Positions 18,346 to 27,802 of a stretch of 64,000 bases of DNA are shown piece after piece. Origin of the DNA: Caloramator proteoclasticus DSM 10124. GTDB taxonomy: Bacteria > Bacillota > Clostridia > Clostridiales > Caloramatoraceae. Where the stretch lies: positions 1 to 64,000 of the forward strand of contig NZ_FQVG01000001.1 in assembly GCF_900129265.1 (NCBI RefSeq), in the 5' to 3' direction. Under the pieces are notes generated by a model. That model saw nothing but the letters and a program-made list of their open reading frames with translations, was not told the DNA's origin and ran no database searches. Position numbers and translations under genes: made by a program. The number at the start of each line of letters is the position of its first letter. Position 1 is the stretch's first letter.

Positions 18346-21300
18346 ATGAGAAGAATTTTTTCCTTGCTTCTAAGTTTTATATTTATTTTCAATATTGTAC
18401 CCAAATTTTCTTTTGCAGCAACAGATACTAATTTACCAAAGGATTCAATTGTTGTAGGTGAAAAAATATTTACAAATGATTATATTTCAGTTAATACAAA
18501 TTTAGTGAATTCTGAAATTAATAGTAATCCAGGTAAAGTATTCTACATTGACAACCAAGGGATTATAAAAAATGAGTATGGACAGGTAGTTTCTGAAAAA
18601 CAAATTATTGATAGTACAAGAATTTTAACTGTTTATAGTACTTCAGACAATTATGATAATCCTAATGGTACAAAATACGTAGCCAATGAAAATGATGTAT
18701 TTGTAAAATTAAGCAATAATGAAGTTAATAAAAGATATGGTTATGGAATTTTTGATATTCAATATGTTAACGAATATAAAAAAATAATAAATGTGAAAAT
18801 AAATGAAATTCATAATATTCCAGAGGCGTACTATTACATAATTGGTACAGGAAACTTCATAATAGATGTAGATACAAATAAGTTATCAAACTTAAATGAT
18901 GATTATCAATTAAATAAAAAGATGCTAACTGAAAGTTTTACTATTTCAAATGATTATCCTATAAACACTTTATATATTGCTATATATAATTCTTCTGGTT
19001 ATAGAGTTGCTATAGGTACAATATTAAATGTTAAAAGTGGTACAACACCTGTATTGCTTTATGTTGAAAATGATAGTATTGAAATGTATACAAATTTAAA
19101 AGGGAATATAAGCAATGGTGGTTTTGTAGCTACTGATGGAGACTTTATATATTATAGTAATACAGCTGATGGTGGGAAAATATATAAAAAGAGTATAGAT
19201 GGAGATGTTGATTATCCTATTTGTAATGATAATGCCAAATATATAAATATTGTAAACGATTTTATATACTATAGTAATATGGCTGATGGAGGAAAAATTT
19301 ATAGAATTAAGACGGATGGTACAGCAAGAAGTAAAGTAAACAATGTTCTTTCCTCATATATAAATGTAGTAGATAATTATATTTATTACATCAATGGAAA
19401 AAGAGGTAATAAAATATATAGAATTAGTGCGTATAATACAAACCCAAACTATGAAGGTACACTTGTTGCTACAGACAAAGCAGAGTACTTAGTTGTTAAT
19501 AATAATAAGATATATTATAGCAATTTGTCTGATAAAGGAAGATTATATTCAATAAGTATAATTGGAGGCAAAATAGGTTCAAGACAGGCGTATGTAACTG
19601 TAACGGGCAATAAAAATTTAGGTGTAAGATATATTTCACTAACATTGAACAATGAAGTTTATTGTACAGGCTATGATTCAAAATTGTATAAGTTAAATAG
19701 TGTGACAAGCAGGTTAGAACCGCTAACTATACAGGTTATAATGACTAATAAAAGCAAAAATTCTGCTCCAAAAACAGTATATGATAAAGTTGGTGCAATG
19801 AATGCTGTTGAATCAAATGCTATATATTATAGAAGCATAACTGATGGAGGAAAAATTTATAAATTAGATTCCACAGGTCAAGCGGTTAAGGTAGTAGATG
19901 ATGTTGCAACTAATATAAATATTATTGAAGATATATTGTTTTATTTAAAAGGCGGTAAATTGTACATATATGATATGAAGAACCAGAACAAACCATTTGC
20001 TGTTACTAAATTTAAACCTGAAGGTAAAATTGTTAGAGTAGATGATTTAGAAGATATACCTTATGGTTCTCAATTGCCAGATAGAATTTCTGTTGTTTTA
20101 AATAATGGAGATGTAAAGGATGTATTAGTTGCTTGGGATATGAAAAATGTTAAATCTAAGAATGGCGTATTCACATATAATGGAAGCGTAATAGGATATG
20201 GTACAAAGGTGCAAATAAAAGCTGTTAGATATTCACAAATGATATTACCTGACAATATAGAAATCTATAATGAAGAAGGAAGTAAAGCAGATAGTGTTAT
20301 TGTTAAGGGACTACAATATGGAGAAGAAGTATTAATATATAATGAAGATGGAAAACTTCTTGGTAAAGTTAAGGCTGATAAGAAAGGAATTGCGTCTTTA
20401 ACAAAGATTGATTTAGAACAAATGGGTGGTAACTTAAAAGTTTTAAGAGTAACCCCTAATTATGCACCAAGTATTCCAACGATTAAAGGCTTCCCAGCAG
20501 AAACACCAAGCATTTTAAGTGTTCAATATATAGAAACAGAAGGTAGATATGGAATTACATATAAAGGATTAAGCCCATATATAAAGTATGCTATAACCTC
20601 TGAAAATGGTATAGTTACATCTGATAGTTACAGTGATGTAATACAAGCTGAAGAAAGAGGAGCTAATATTTACTACTTCAAGATTAATCAAGAAGTATTT
20701 AGTTATAGAAATAATAAAAATCAATATATAAGAATAGCATACAAAGATAGCATTACTCCATCTAAACCATTTACAATGATTTCTCAACCAGAACCAAATG
20801 TTTATTATGATTTTAACTTAGGAACCTTTGTTGGTTTAAATAGTAACATAGAATGTAGAATAGAGGGAGCAAATGAGTGGATTAGTGCTTATGACTTAAT
20901 ACAAGAACAGCATAGAGTTGTAGGTAAAAACTATGTTGAGTTTAGATATAAAGCAAGTGGAAATAAGATGCCAGGTATTAGTAAATTGGTTTCAATAGTT
21001 AAAATGCCAAATATAATAATTGAATCAAAGGGAGAAGTATTATTTGATTCACAAGATATAAATACTTTTGATTATAATACTATTGCTAATACGATGACAG
21101 CAAAATATATAGCTAATACAGATAAAACGGGAATAAATATAAAATATGCTTTACCATCTACAAACGTGACATATAAATATAGGTTAAATGATGATAATAC
21201 AGAATATGATTTCCCAACAGGAAGTCAAATGACACTTGCAGGTAGTGTATTAAATTTAAAAGAAAATGAGCTTAATAGTCTAATAATTAGTGCTTATTCA

Positions 21301-22071
21301 GGATATAGCAAGATAGGAGAATTAAAAATAAATTTCAAGATATTTAATCAAAATTCGATAGAAATTTCTCCTCAATTAGAGGGTGTTATTGGAAGAAAAG
21401 TTGGCGATAAGTATATATGCTATAAGGCAAAGGTTGTTGTTCCAGCGGTTACAGGAATGGGAAGTAATATACCAGTTGTAGGAACAGTAAGTTACAATGG
21501 AGGAATGCCAATTAAATATAACTTTGAATATATAAGTGATTCAAAAGGTGGCAGATGGGAAGGAGAGTTAATGAGCCCTACAAATTTAGGAAAGGGAGAA
21601 TATGTTGTTACAGTAAGATATGAAAATCCACTGTTCAAGCCATCTGTTGTATCCAGCAGTAAGACTATAAAGTTTGAAATTAATGATGAAATAGCACCAC
21701 AAATAAATATAACACAAAATGGAAGTATTATCGGTGAGCTTGTTAGAAAGTATTCACCAGTTGGTGGATTAAATGAAAGTTATAGTGGAACAAAGCAGTA
21801 TTATGGAGATGTTGTATTAGAAGGATTTAATGCTTTAATGCCTTCTGACAAAATCGAATGGATAGATAATAAATTAGCGACAAGAAATATTGACCAAAAA
21901 GACTACTCATTCTATGTTGAATACAGCAGAGATCAAGGCAATACTTGGTCAAGCATTAAGAAAGGTGATAAGTTAACAATAGCAGGAGAATATTTATTAA
22001 GAGTTATTGTTTATAATAACAATAATGGACACTATGCTTATTATGATTACAAGTTTTCTATTAAAAAATAA
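18346..22071 (+). CDS. large secreted protein with DUF5050 propeller repeats and an Ig-like domain
   Basis: A 1241-residue protein with a signal peptide ending at SFAA (MRRIFSLLLSFIFIFNIVPKFSFAA). Residues about 255-545 hold repeats of the form (D/N)(F/Y)IYYSN-x-x-DGGKIYK, the DUF5050 propeller signature. A Big_4-like domain follows at about 575-625 (RISVVLNNGDVKDVLVAWD). The remaining 600 residues look like several beta-sandwich modules without clear names. There is no obvious wall anchor. A GGAGG ribosome-binding site precedes the ATG. It is apparently co-transcribed with the propeller gene before it and ends in a terminator. The function is unknown. Confidence 0.7.
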   Translation: MRRIFSLLLSFIFIFNIVPKFSFAATDTNLPKDSIVVGEKIFTNDYISVNTNLVNSEINSNPGKVFYIDNQGIIKNEYGQVVSEKQIIDSTRILTVYSTSDNYDNPNGTKYVANENDVFVKLSNNEVNKRYGYGIFDIQYVNEYKKIINVKINEIHNIPEAYYYIIGTGNFIIDVDTNKLSNLNDDYQLNKKMLTESFTISNDYPINTLYIAIYNSSGYRVAIGTILNVKSGTTPVLLYVENDSIEMYTNLKGNISNGGFVATDGDFIYYSNTADGGKIYKKSIDGDVDYPICNDNAKYINIVNDFIYYSNMADGGKIYRIKTDGTARSKVNNVLSSYINVVDNYIYYINGKRGNKIYRISAYNTNPNYEGTLVATDKAEYLVVNNNKIYYSNLSDKGRLYSISIIGGKIGSRQAYVTVTGNKNLGVRYISLTLNNEVYCTGYDSKLYKLNSVTSRLEPLTIQVIMTNKSKNSAPKTVYDKVGAMNAVESNAIYYRSITDGGKIYKLDSTGQAVKVVDDVATNINIIEDILFYLKGGKLYIYDMKNQNKPFAVTKFKPEGKIVRVDDLEDIPYGSQLPDRISVVLNNGDVKDVLVAWDMKNVKSKNGVFTYNGSVIGYGTKVQIKAVRYSQMILPDNIEIYNEEGSKADSVIVKGLQYGEEVLIYNEDGKLLGKVKADKKGIASLTKIDLEQMGGNLKVLRVTPNYAPSIPTIKGFPAETPSILSVQYIETEGRYGITYKGLSPYIKYAITSENGIVTSDSYSDVIQAEERGANIYYFKINQEVFSYRNNKNQYIRIAYKDSITPSKPFTMISQPEPNVYYDFNLGTFVGLNSNIECRIEGANEWISAYDLIQEQHRVVGKNYVEFRYKASGNKMPGISKLVSIVKMPNIIIESKGEVLFDSQDINTFDYNTIANTMTAKYIANTDKTGINIKYALPSTNVTYKYRLNDDNTEYDFPTGSQMTLAGSVLNLKENELNSLIISAYSGYSKIGELKINFKIFNQNSIEISPQLEGVIGRKVGDKYICYKAKVVVPAVTGMGSNIPVVGTVSYNGGMPIKYNFEYISDSKGGRWEGELMSPTNLGKGEYVVTVRYENPLFKPSVVSSSKTIKFEINDEIAPQINITQNGSIIGELVRKYSPVGGLNESYSGTKQYYGDVVLEGFNALMPSDKIEWIDNKLATRNIDQKDYSFYVEYSRDQGNTWSSIKKGDKLTIAGEYLLRVIVYNNNNGHYAYYDYKFSIKK

Positions 22072-22084
22072 TTAAAAAGTGTTT

Positions 22085-22124
22085 AAAAGGCCTTCTTACA
22101 TATTTACATAGAAGGCCTTTTAAT
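22085..22124 (+). terminator. terminator after the large secreted protein gene
   Basis: AAAAGGCCTTCT (22085-22096) pairs with AGAAGGCCTTTT (22110-22121), followed by AATAAATT. Confidence 0.8.
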
Positions 22125-22162
22125 AAATTATTTTGTTTTTATTTAAAAGGTAGGTGAATTTT

Positions 22163-23767
22163 ATGCGAATAAGAAGGTTTGCTAAAAGGTTAATTGCATT
22201 ATTAATGGTATTTTTTTTCTTTTTAACAAGCAATGTAATAGCTAATGAATTTATAGATGAAATAAAAGATACAATTAGAGGTAACTATTTATATAATTTT
22301 GACGAAACAAAATTTGATGGTTCAAATATTAAAGAATCAATAAAAAATTTAGGAGATATATATAGTGAATATTTTTTTGCTGATGAATTTGATAATTATT
22401 TAGAAACTTTAAATGGAGGATATGTAGGAATAGGTGTATCTTTAGAAAAAGGTGAATATGGTATTTTGATTACGGGTGTTTTTGAAAATTCCTCTGCAAA
22501 ACAGTCAGGAATATTACCAGGAGATATAATTGTGGAAGTAGATGGAGTGGACGTTAAAAATAAATCGCTTGAGGATGTAATAGTTAGTATTCGTGGTAAA
22601 GAAGGAACATATGTTAAGCTTAAAATAAAAAGAAAAAGTGATTTGTTAGAATATAATTTAAAAAGAACTAAAATAAGTACAACAACAGTAAGAGGGCAAA
22701 TAATTAATGGTCATATTGGTTATATTAGCTTATTCTCCTTTGAAGAAAATACTAATACTGAATTTTTAAATGTATATAATAGTTTAAAATCTAAAGGAGC
22801 AGATATATTTATTTTAGATGTTAGAAATAATGGGGGAGGTTTTATAGATTCAGCAGTAAAAGTATTATCTAATTTTATCGGTAACAATAATAGCGTAATA
22901 TTAACTGATAAAAATGGTATTCAAACAAAGATAAAAAGTGATGTTGTTCCAAGTAAATTAATTAATGATAGATTTATATTGTTGACAAACGAAAATTCAG
23001 TAGGTTCGACGGAAATAATAGCAGCCGCATTAAAAGATTATAACAAGGCTTTAATTATTGGTAATAAAACATATGGTAAAGGGACATTACAAGACTATTT
23101 TGAATTATCAAATGGTGATGTTATAAAGCTAACAACTCATAAGCTTTATTCACCTTATGGAAAAGAAATAAATAAAGTAGGTGTATTACCACACATATAT
23201 ATTGAAAATGATATTTATGAAGTGGCAATGCAGCTTACAGAAAAAGAACCAGCTTTAGATAAGACAAATTATGTGAAATTTATAATAAATGGTAAAAATT
23301 ATTATGTATACTTAAATGATGAAATACATTTTAATAAATTAATGAGTGTAATTAGTAATTGTGATATGTATATTGGTGTAAAAAATAATTGGATAAAAAA
23401 GGATTTAAACTATTATAAGCAAAAGGAGAATCCTTTTATAGAAATAAAAAAGGATATAAGTAATTTGCTTTTAGAGTTACAAAAAAGGGAAATTGAGCAA
23501 AAGAAAAAAGAACAAGAAAAAAACAATATCCAAAATAACCAATCTAATACTATACTGCAAAATAAAATTGTTACTAAAAAATATGGATATGTTTCAATAA
23601 GCAGACTTAATTTTAGACAATTACCTTCTAAAAAAAGTAAAATATTGTTTGTATTAAAAAGGAATACAAAAGTTGATATCTTAGGAAGTATTAATGGCTG
23701 GTATATAATCTCTTATAAATACAAATTAGCATATGTGTATGGGAAGTATATAAAAATAGCTAAATAA
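22163..23767 (+). CDS. C-terminal processing peptidase (S41, CtpA-like) with an SH3b domain
   Basis: A 534-residue exported serine protease. A signal or anchor segment (residues about 10-28) is followed by a PDZ domain (GGYVGIGVSLEKGEYGILI and SAKQSGILPGDIIVEVDGVDV, about 90-170) and the S41 core. The catalytic Ser is in ENSVGSTEI (near 278) and the Lys in TYGKGTLQDYF (near 303). A lysine- and glutamine-rich linker (about 435-470) leads to a C-terminal bacterial SH3 domain (YVSISRLNFRQLPSKKSKIL), which may bind peptidoglycan. The ATG at 22163 was preferred over the in-frame GTG at 22154. It may process the two secreted proteins encoded just upstream; that link is inferred from position only. 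Confidence 0.85.
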   Translation: MRIRRFAKRLIALLMVFFFFLTSNVIANEFIDEIKDTIRGNYLYNFDETKFDGSNIKESIKNLGDIYSEYFFADEFDNYLETLNGGYVGIGVSLEKGEYGILITGVFENSSAKQSGILPGDIIVEVDGVDVKNKSLEDVIVSIRGKEGTYVKLKIKRKSDLLEYNLKRTKISTTTVRGQIINGHIGYISLFSFEENTNTEFLNVYNSLKSKGADIFILDVRNNGGGFIDSAVKVLSNFIGNNNSVILTDKNGIQTKIKSDVVPSKLINDRFILLTNENSVGSTEIIAAALKDYNKALIIGNKTYGKGTLQDYFELSNGDVIKLTTHKLYSPYGKEINKVGVLPHIYIENDIYEVAMQLTEKEPALDKTNYVKFIINGKNYYVYLNDEIHFNKLMSVISNCDMYIGVKNNWIKKDLNYYKQKENPFIEIKKDISNLLLELQKREIEQKKKEQEKNNIQNNQSNTILQNKIVTKKYGYVSISRLNFRQLPSKKSKILFVLKRNTKVDILGSINGWYIISYKYKLAYVYGKYIKIAK

Positions 23768-23768
23768 G

Positions 23769-23812
23769 AATCAAGGCCCATCTTTTATCTAACAAAAGAT
23801 GGGCCTTGATTT
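23769..23812. terminator. bidirectional terminator
   Basis: A perfect 18-bp stem (AATCAAGGCCCATCTTTT at 23769-23786 and its complement at 23795-23812) between convergent genes. It reaches into the stop codon of the lipid kinase gene. Confidence 0.9.
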
Positions 23813-24677
23813 ACTTTGGACAAATTAAATTAATATATTTAGACTTTAATTGGAATTCAACTTTATTGGCAAGAAAAGTTTCTCCATCTAAATTTACAGC
23901 AAATAAGTCGTCAGACTCTATTTTTACCCTTTTACCTTTATAGAAACTAACTTCATTAAAATCTTTATGATTTCCCTTTATATATTTATTTAAAAGGAAA
24001 GGTATTTTAATCTTATTTATTTTCCTAATATGGCAAATGTCAAATTTGCCATCAAATATATCGGAATCAGGTGTTGGCATTATTCCACCACCATAGTATT
24101 TTCCATTTGAAATTGTAGTTAATAAAGTTTCAGATTCTATATTAATGTTATCAATTTGTATTTTAAATTGCTTATTTTTGTACTGTACTAACGTATTTAT
24201 AAGATGATAAAGATAGCTTGTCTTACCACTAAATATTTTTTTGCCTCTTTGAACTTTGTGGGCTATTTCAGCATATAATCCAACACTTGCTATATTTATA
24301 AAATATTTATTAAAGCATTTTCCTACATCACATTTTTTATAATCTGATTTGATTAATAGTTCTAAGATTTTATCAATATCCATTGTTTTATATATAGTTC
24401 TTGCAAAGTCATTTCCTGTTCCACACGGTAATACCCCAAGGGCAGCATTACTATCTATAATTCCATTTAATACCTCATTTAATGTGCCGTCGCCTCCTAC
24501 GGCAATAATTCTTTCAAATTTTGCTATGTTTTTGTTTGCAATTTCTATTGCATTCTCAGGGTAATTTGTAAACTCGATTGAGTAGCTTATTCTGTTTCGT
24601 TCACATATGTTTTTTATGTTTTCAACAGCCTTAATAGCACGTCCGTTTCCTGCCTTAGGGTTTACAATAAAAAGCAT
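23811..24677 (-). CDS. diacylglycerol/lipid kinase (DagK/YegS/BmrU family)
   Basis: A 288-residue member of the diacylglycerol kinase catalytic-domain family, which phosphorylates diacylglycerol or a related lipid. It begins MLFIVNPKAGNGRA and contains the nucleotide-binding GGDGTLNEVLNGI (near residue 60), GTGNDFARTIY (near 84) and NGKYYGGGIMPTPDSDIFDG (near 185), all diagnostic. No membrane segment is seen, as expected. It may feed phosphatidate back into lipid synthesis, which would suit an organism with LTA-type polymer synthesis (LtaS-like gene at 53517). It is a single gene on the minus strand. Confidence 0.9.
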   Translation of the reverse strand: MLFIVNPKAGNGRAIKAVENIKNICERNRISYSIEFTNYPENAIEIANKNIAKFERIIAVGGDGTLNEVLNGIIDSNAALGVLPCGTGNDFARTIYKTMDIDKILELLIKSDYKKCDVGKCFNKYFINIASVGLYAEIAHKVQRGKKIFSGKTSYLYHLINTLVQYKNKQFKIQIDNINIESETLLTTISNGKYYGGGIMPTPDSDIFDGKFDICHIRKINKIKIPFLLNKYIKGNHKDFNEVSFYKGKRVKIESDDLFAVNLDGETFLANKVEFQLKSKYINLICPK

Positions 24678-24748
24678 AATATCCCACCTTTGAATTCAAA
24701 TTAAGTAGAGGTTGTATGAAGGGATAGGTTTAAACAAAATTAATAGTG

Positions 24749-24815
24749 TTTATAAAGCCCCTTAATAGCCACAGTTTAAATTAATAAATCCATAAAAGGG
24801 GCTTTATAAAAAAAT
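24749..24815 (-). terminator. terminator after kce
   Basis: Perfect 15-bp arms (TTTATAAAGCCCCTT and AAGGGGCTTTATAAA) enclose a 32-nt loop in the gap after the kce stop codon. The AGCCCCTTAA start recalls the arms of the repeat family, but the resemblance is short. Confidence 0.7.
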
Positions 24816-24851
24816 ATAATATACAGTAGTTTTAAAATAATCTTTATTTAA

Positions 24852-25667
24852 TTACTTTATATTTAAAATCCTTCTTGCTTCATTAGGAGTTGCAACATCT
24901 CTTCCAAGTTCCTTTGCTATTCTTACAACTCTTTCAACAAGCTGTGCATTTGATTTTGCAAGCTCACCTTTATTATAGTATATATTATCCTCAAGTCCAA
25001 CTCTAACGTGTCCACCAAGAAGTATAGCAAAAATAGCCATAGGAAGTTGATGCCTTCCTATGCCTGCAACTGTCCAGGTTGAACCTTCTGGAATTGACCT
25101 TACCATATATGTAAGGCTGTCTATATCAGCAGGCATACCGGATGGAACTCCTAATACAAAGTCAAAATGAAGTGGTGTGTCTAAAAGTCCCATTTTAACA
25201 AGCCTTTTTGCGTTTTCAATCATTCCTCTATCAAAAACCTCTATTTCAGGTTTAATATTAAATTCCTTCATCTTTTTTGCAAAGTTTATGAGGGATGGAA
25301 AACTATTAACAAAAACTTCATCACCAAAATTTATTGTACCCGCATCAAGTGTTGCCATTTCAGGTCTTAATTTTACAGGTGCAAGTCTCTCCTCATCGCT
25401 CATACCAACTGCACCGCCTGTTGTTACCTGTAATATTGCATCAGGGCATTTTTGTCTTATTGCATCAAGTATTACTTTAAATCTTTCTTTATTCTGTGTT
25501 GGTGTTCCATCGTCCTCCCTAACGTGTATATGGAGTATAGATGCACCTGCGATATATGCCTCATAGGCTGATTGTGCCATTTCTTCTGCAGTATATGGTA
25601 CAGCAGGATTTTGTTCCTTTGTAACTTCTGCACCTGTTAATGCACAAGTTATAATAAGCTTTTCCAT
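24852..25667 (-). CDS. kce: 3-keto-5-aminohexanoate cleavage enzyme
   Basis: A 271-residue zinc enzyme of the BKACE family. It condenses 3-keto-5-aminohexanoate with acetyl-CoA to give 3-aminobutyryl-CoA and acetoacetate. The start (MEKLIITCALTGAEVTKEQNPAVPYT) and the metal-binding HIHVRE (H46, H48) followed by QVTTGGAVGMSDEER are characteristic, and VRVGLEDNIYY (near 228) carries the conserved glutamate. Length fits (about 272). It lies 5 nt after kal in a two-gene minus-strand operon, 11 kb away from the kdd-kam operon that makes its substrate. Confidence 0.95.
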   Translation of the reverse strand: MEKLIITCALTGAEVTKEQNPAVPYTAEEMAQSAYEAYIAGASILHIHVREDDGTPTQNKERFKVILDAIRQKCPDAILQVTTGGAVGMSDEERLAPVKLRPEMATLDAGTINFGDEVFVNSFPSLINFAKKMKEFNIKPEIEVFDRGMIENAKRLVKMGLLDTPLHFDFVLGVPSGMPADIDSLTYMVRSIPEGSTWTVAGIGRHQLPMAIFAILLGGHVRVGLEDNIYYNKGELAKSNAQLVERVVRIAKELGRDVATPNEARRILNIK

Positions 25668-25672
25668 ACCAA

Positions 25673-26077
25673 TTACCCCCTATTAAATCTCTGTTTATCC
25701 TTTGGAACAACACAGGTTCCTGACGCTCTGCATACGACAATAGGATTATCAAGAACATCACAGGCAGAATCGTTGTTAGGAATGTTTGCAGAAGTTATAA
25801 CCTTCTTTGCCTCAAACTTCATTTTCCTTGATGTATTGCCAACTTCAATTATTTCACCAATAGCTTCAATATAATCCCCAGCATATACAGGTGCTAAAAA
25901 TTCAACACTATCATAGGCTCTAAAAAGTCCTTCATCTCCATCGTGCCTAATTAGAAGCTCTGTTGCAACATCTCCAAACAATTGAAGCATTTTTGCACCA
26001 TCTACTAAATTTCCAGCATAGTGTGCATCGTGACTGGACATTCTTACCCTAATTACAACCTTTTCTCCAATTGGCAT
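25673..26077 (-). CDS. kal: 3-aminobutyryl-CoA ammonia-lyase
   Basis: A 134-residue hotdog-fold protein. Kal removes ammonia from L-3-aminobutyryl-CoA to give crotonyl-CoA, the last lysine-specific step before butyrate formation. The N-terminal [33 protein letters not shown] and the later [15 protein letters not shown] match the family well, and the length is typical (about 126-135). It is the first gene of the kal-kce operon. Upstream, toward 26230, no sigma-54 motif was found, so it appears to be controlled separately from the kdd-kam operon. Confidence 0.92.
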   Translation of the reverse strand: MPIGEKVVIRVRMSSHDAHYAGNLVDGAKMLQLFGDVATELLIRHDGDEGLFRAYDSVEFLAPVYAGDYIEAIGEIIEVGNTSRKMKFEAKKVITSANIPNNDSACDVLDNPIVVCRASGTCVVPKDKQRFNRG

Positions 26078-26229
26078 ATCGTTACCCCCTTAAAAATATT
26101 TTCATAATATTTATATTCTTCAAACAACAATCAAATCCTTTTTTATAAGCACTGACAAAAAATTTTTTTTTTCGACAAAGAAGGAATTTGAATTTAAGTG
26201 AAGAATATATGATTATGGAGGTGAAAAAA

Positions 26230-26625
26230 ATGATTATGGATTCTTCCATTAGGGCTGCTGTAAAGTGCAGTGAGTGCGGAAGGTACACAAGTTTTCACAT
26301 AAACTTATTTGAGGCAAAAAGGCCAACAAGTAGGAGATGTTCCTGTGGAAATATCGTATTTAAAGTTAGTGCTACTAAGGGAGAAGTTGACATAGATATA
26401 CCGTGTATAGCTTGTGGGGAAACACATAGATATAAATATAAAATAAAAGATTTAATAGATAAATCAGTTAATATTTTAGCTTGCCCTGTTTGTGGTATGG
26501 AAATTGCCTTTTTGGGGAAAGAATATCTTGTAGATGATATGGTTAATAGGTATATGGATGATATGCTTGAATTATTAACTCATCTTGGAGTTATAGATAA
26601 AACAAAGAGGTGGGTTATAAAATAA
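26230..26625 (+). CDS. zinc-ribbon protein of unknown function
   Basis: A 131-residue protein with three cysteine pairs that could bind zinc: CSECG near residue 12, CSCGN near 38 and CIACG near 59, plus CPVCG near 85. The C-terminal quarter is helical ([20 protein letters not shown]). No family name is recognised with confidence. The ATG at 26230 follows GGAGGTG at the ideal spacing, so a 14-residue upstream extension was rejected. It is 25 nt upstream of the transaldolase gene and may be co-transcribed with it. The divergent kal promoter should lie in the 150-nt gap on its left. Confidence 0.55.
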   Translation: MIMDSSIRAAVKCSECGRYTSFHINLFEAKRPTSRRCSCGNIVFKVSATKGEVDIDIPCIACGETHRYKYKIKDLIDKSVNILACPVCGMEIAFLGKEYLVDDMVNRYMDDMLELLTHLGVIDKTKRWVIK

Positions 26626-26650
26626 AAATACTACAATGGGGAGTGATTAT

Positions 26651-27298
26651 ATGAAACTATTTATCGACACTGCCAATGTTGATGAAATTAGAGAGGCAGA
26701 AAGACTTGGTATAATCTGTGGAGTTACTACAAATCCTTCTCTTATTGCAAAGGAAGGAAGAGACTTTGTTGAAGTTGTAAAGGAAATTACTGAAATAGTT
26801 GATGGCCCAATAAGTGCAGAGGTAATAAGCCTTGAGGCTGAGGGTATGATTATGGAGGCAAGGGAACTTGCTAAAATTCATAAGAACATAGTAATTAAGA
26901 TACCTATGACACTTGAGGGATTAAAGGCTGTTAAGGTTCTTTCAAAGGAAGGAATTAAAACAAATGTTACATTGATTTTCTCATCAGCACAGGCTTTACT
27001 TGCAGCTAAGGCTGGTGCTACCTATGTTAGCCCATTTGTGGGAAGATTAGATGATATAGGGCATAATGGAATGACATTAATTGAGGAGATAGTGAGAATA
27101 TTTGATAACTATGGAATAGAAACAGAGATAATAGCTGCAAGCATAAGACATCCAATGCACGTTGTTGAAGCAGCACTTGCAGGTGCACATATTGCAACAG
27201 TACCATATAAGGTGCTTGTTCAAATGGCAAAACACCCTATGACTGATATAGGAATAGAAAAATTCCTAAAGGATTGGGAAACAGTTCCTAAAAAATAA
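26651..27298 (+). CDS. tal: transaldolase (TalC/fructose-6-phosphate aldolase subfamily)
   Basis: A 215-residue TIM-barrel enzyme of the short transaldolase subfamily (typical length 213-217). It begins [16 protein letters not shown]. The signature [16 protein letters not shown] is at about 28-43, the Schiff-base lysine in NIVIKIPMT at about 84, and [29 protein letters not shown] follows. It should transfer dihydroxyacetone units between sugar phosphates in the non-oxidative pentose phosphate pathway. The ATG at 26651 fits the family N terminus; a 5-residue extension was rejected. Two glpX genes follow, suggesting a sugar-phosphate theme in this region. Confidence 0.9.
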   Translation: MKLFIDTANVDEIREAERLGIICGVTTNPSLIAKEGRDFVEVVKEITEIVDGPISAEVISLEAEGMIMEARELAKIHKNIVIKIPMTLEGLKAVKVLSKEGIKTNVTLIFSSAQALLAAKAGATYVSPFVGRLDDIGHNGMTLIEEIVRIFDNYGIETEIIAASIRHPMHVVEAALAGAHIATVPYKVLVQMAKHPMTDIGIEKFLKDWETVPKK

Positions 27299-27309
27299 TT
27301 CATATTGTT

Positions 27310-27358
27310 TATAAGAAGGCCTAACTAAAAGATGCATTTTTAGTTAGGTCCTTTATTT
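27310..27358 (+). terminator. terminator after the transaldolase gene
   Basis: AGGCCTAACTAAAA and a complementary TTTTTAGTTAGGTCCTT, followed by TATTTTT. Confidence 0.75.
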
Positions 27359-27382
27359 TTGGTTATAAAGTGCCACCAAGAG

Positions 27383-27492
27383 CTCCGAAAAAATGATACC
27401 TTAAAAATTGTCACCACTATATATAGTGAATAAAAGATAATATGCGCAACTATATATAGTATGTTTTTAAAAATAATTTGATTTTTTCGGAG
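27383..27492. repeat. palindromic island: 12-bp inverted arms enclosing two ACTATATATAGT palindromes
   Basis: CTCCGAAAAAAT (27383-27394) and ATTTTTTCGGAG (27481-27492) are perfect inverted arms. Inside are CACTATATATAGTG (27415-27428) and ACTATATATAGT (27449-27460). No coding potential is seen anywhere in the 500-nt gap 27299-27802, which otherwise holds IS-end-like repeats and a promoter. Confidence 0.6.
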
Positions 27493-27497
27493 GTCTC

Positions 27498-27526
27498 CCA
27501 CCCAGGTGAAATGTGACATTTTTAAT
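27498..27526 (-). repeat. IS-end-like repeat (inverted copy)
   Basis: Read on the minus strand this is AAATGTCACATTTCACCTGG followed by GTGGGAG. It matches the plus-strand sequence at 29137-29165 at about 25 of 29 positions. A weaker direct copy (TTTCACATTTCATCTAAGTGGCACC) lies at 27653-27677. The CACCTGGGTGGCACTTTATTGAGTA consensus recalls ends of IS21-family elements, but no istA/istB gene is present. Confidence 0.45.
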
Positions 27527-27722
27527 TATAACCTTTGTTTTCTCTAAAATTATACCTATCTTGTTTGAGGGTGATTTTAGAAAGACAGGTTGGGTTATAT
27601 AGAATATCCCCTAAAGAATTGCAAAACAATAAGACCACCGAAAGTTAGATAATTTCACATTTCATCTAAGTGGCACCAAATAGTATATCACATTACATAA
27701 ATATATTTTAACAAAAATATAT

Positions 27723-27752
27723 TTGACAAACAATTAACGTAAAGAGTATAAT
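27723..27752 (+). promoter_or_regulatory. consensus sigma-A promoter of the first glpX
   Basis: TTGACA (27723-27728), 18 nt, TATAAT (27747-27752): both hexamers are perfect. Confidence 0.8.
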
Positions 27753-27802
27753 AAAAATGTTGATTAAGGGATAAATAGTATAGCACAATAGGAGGAATTT
27801 TT

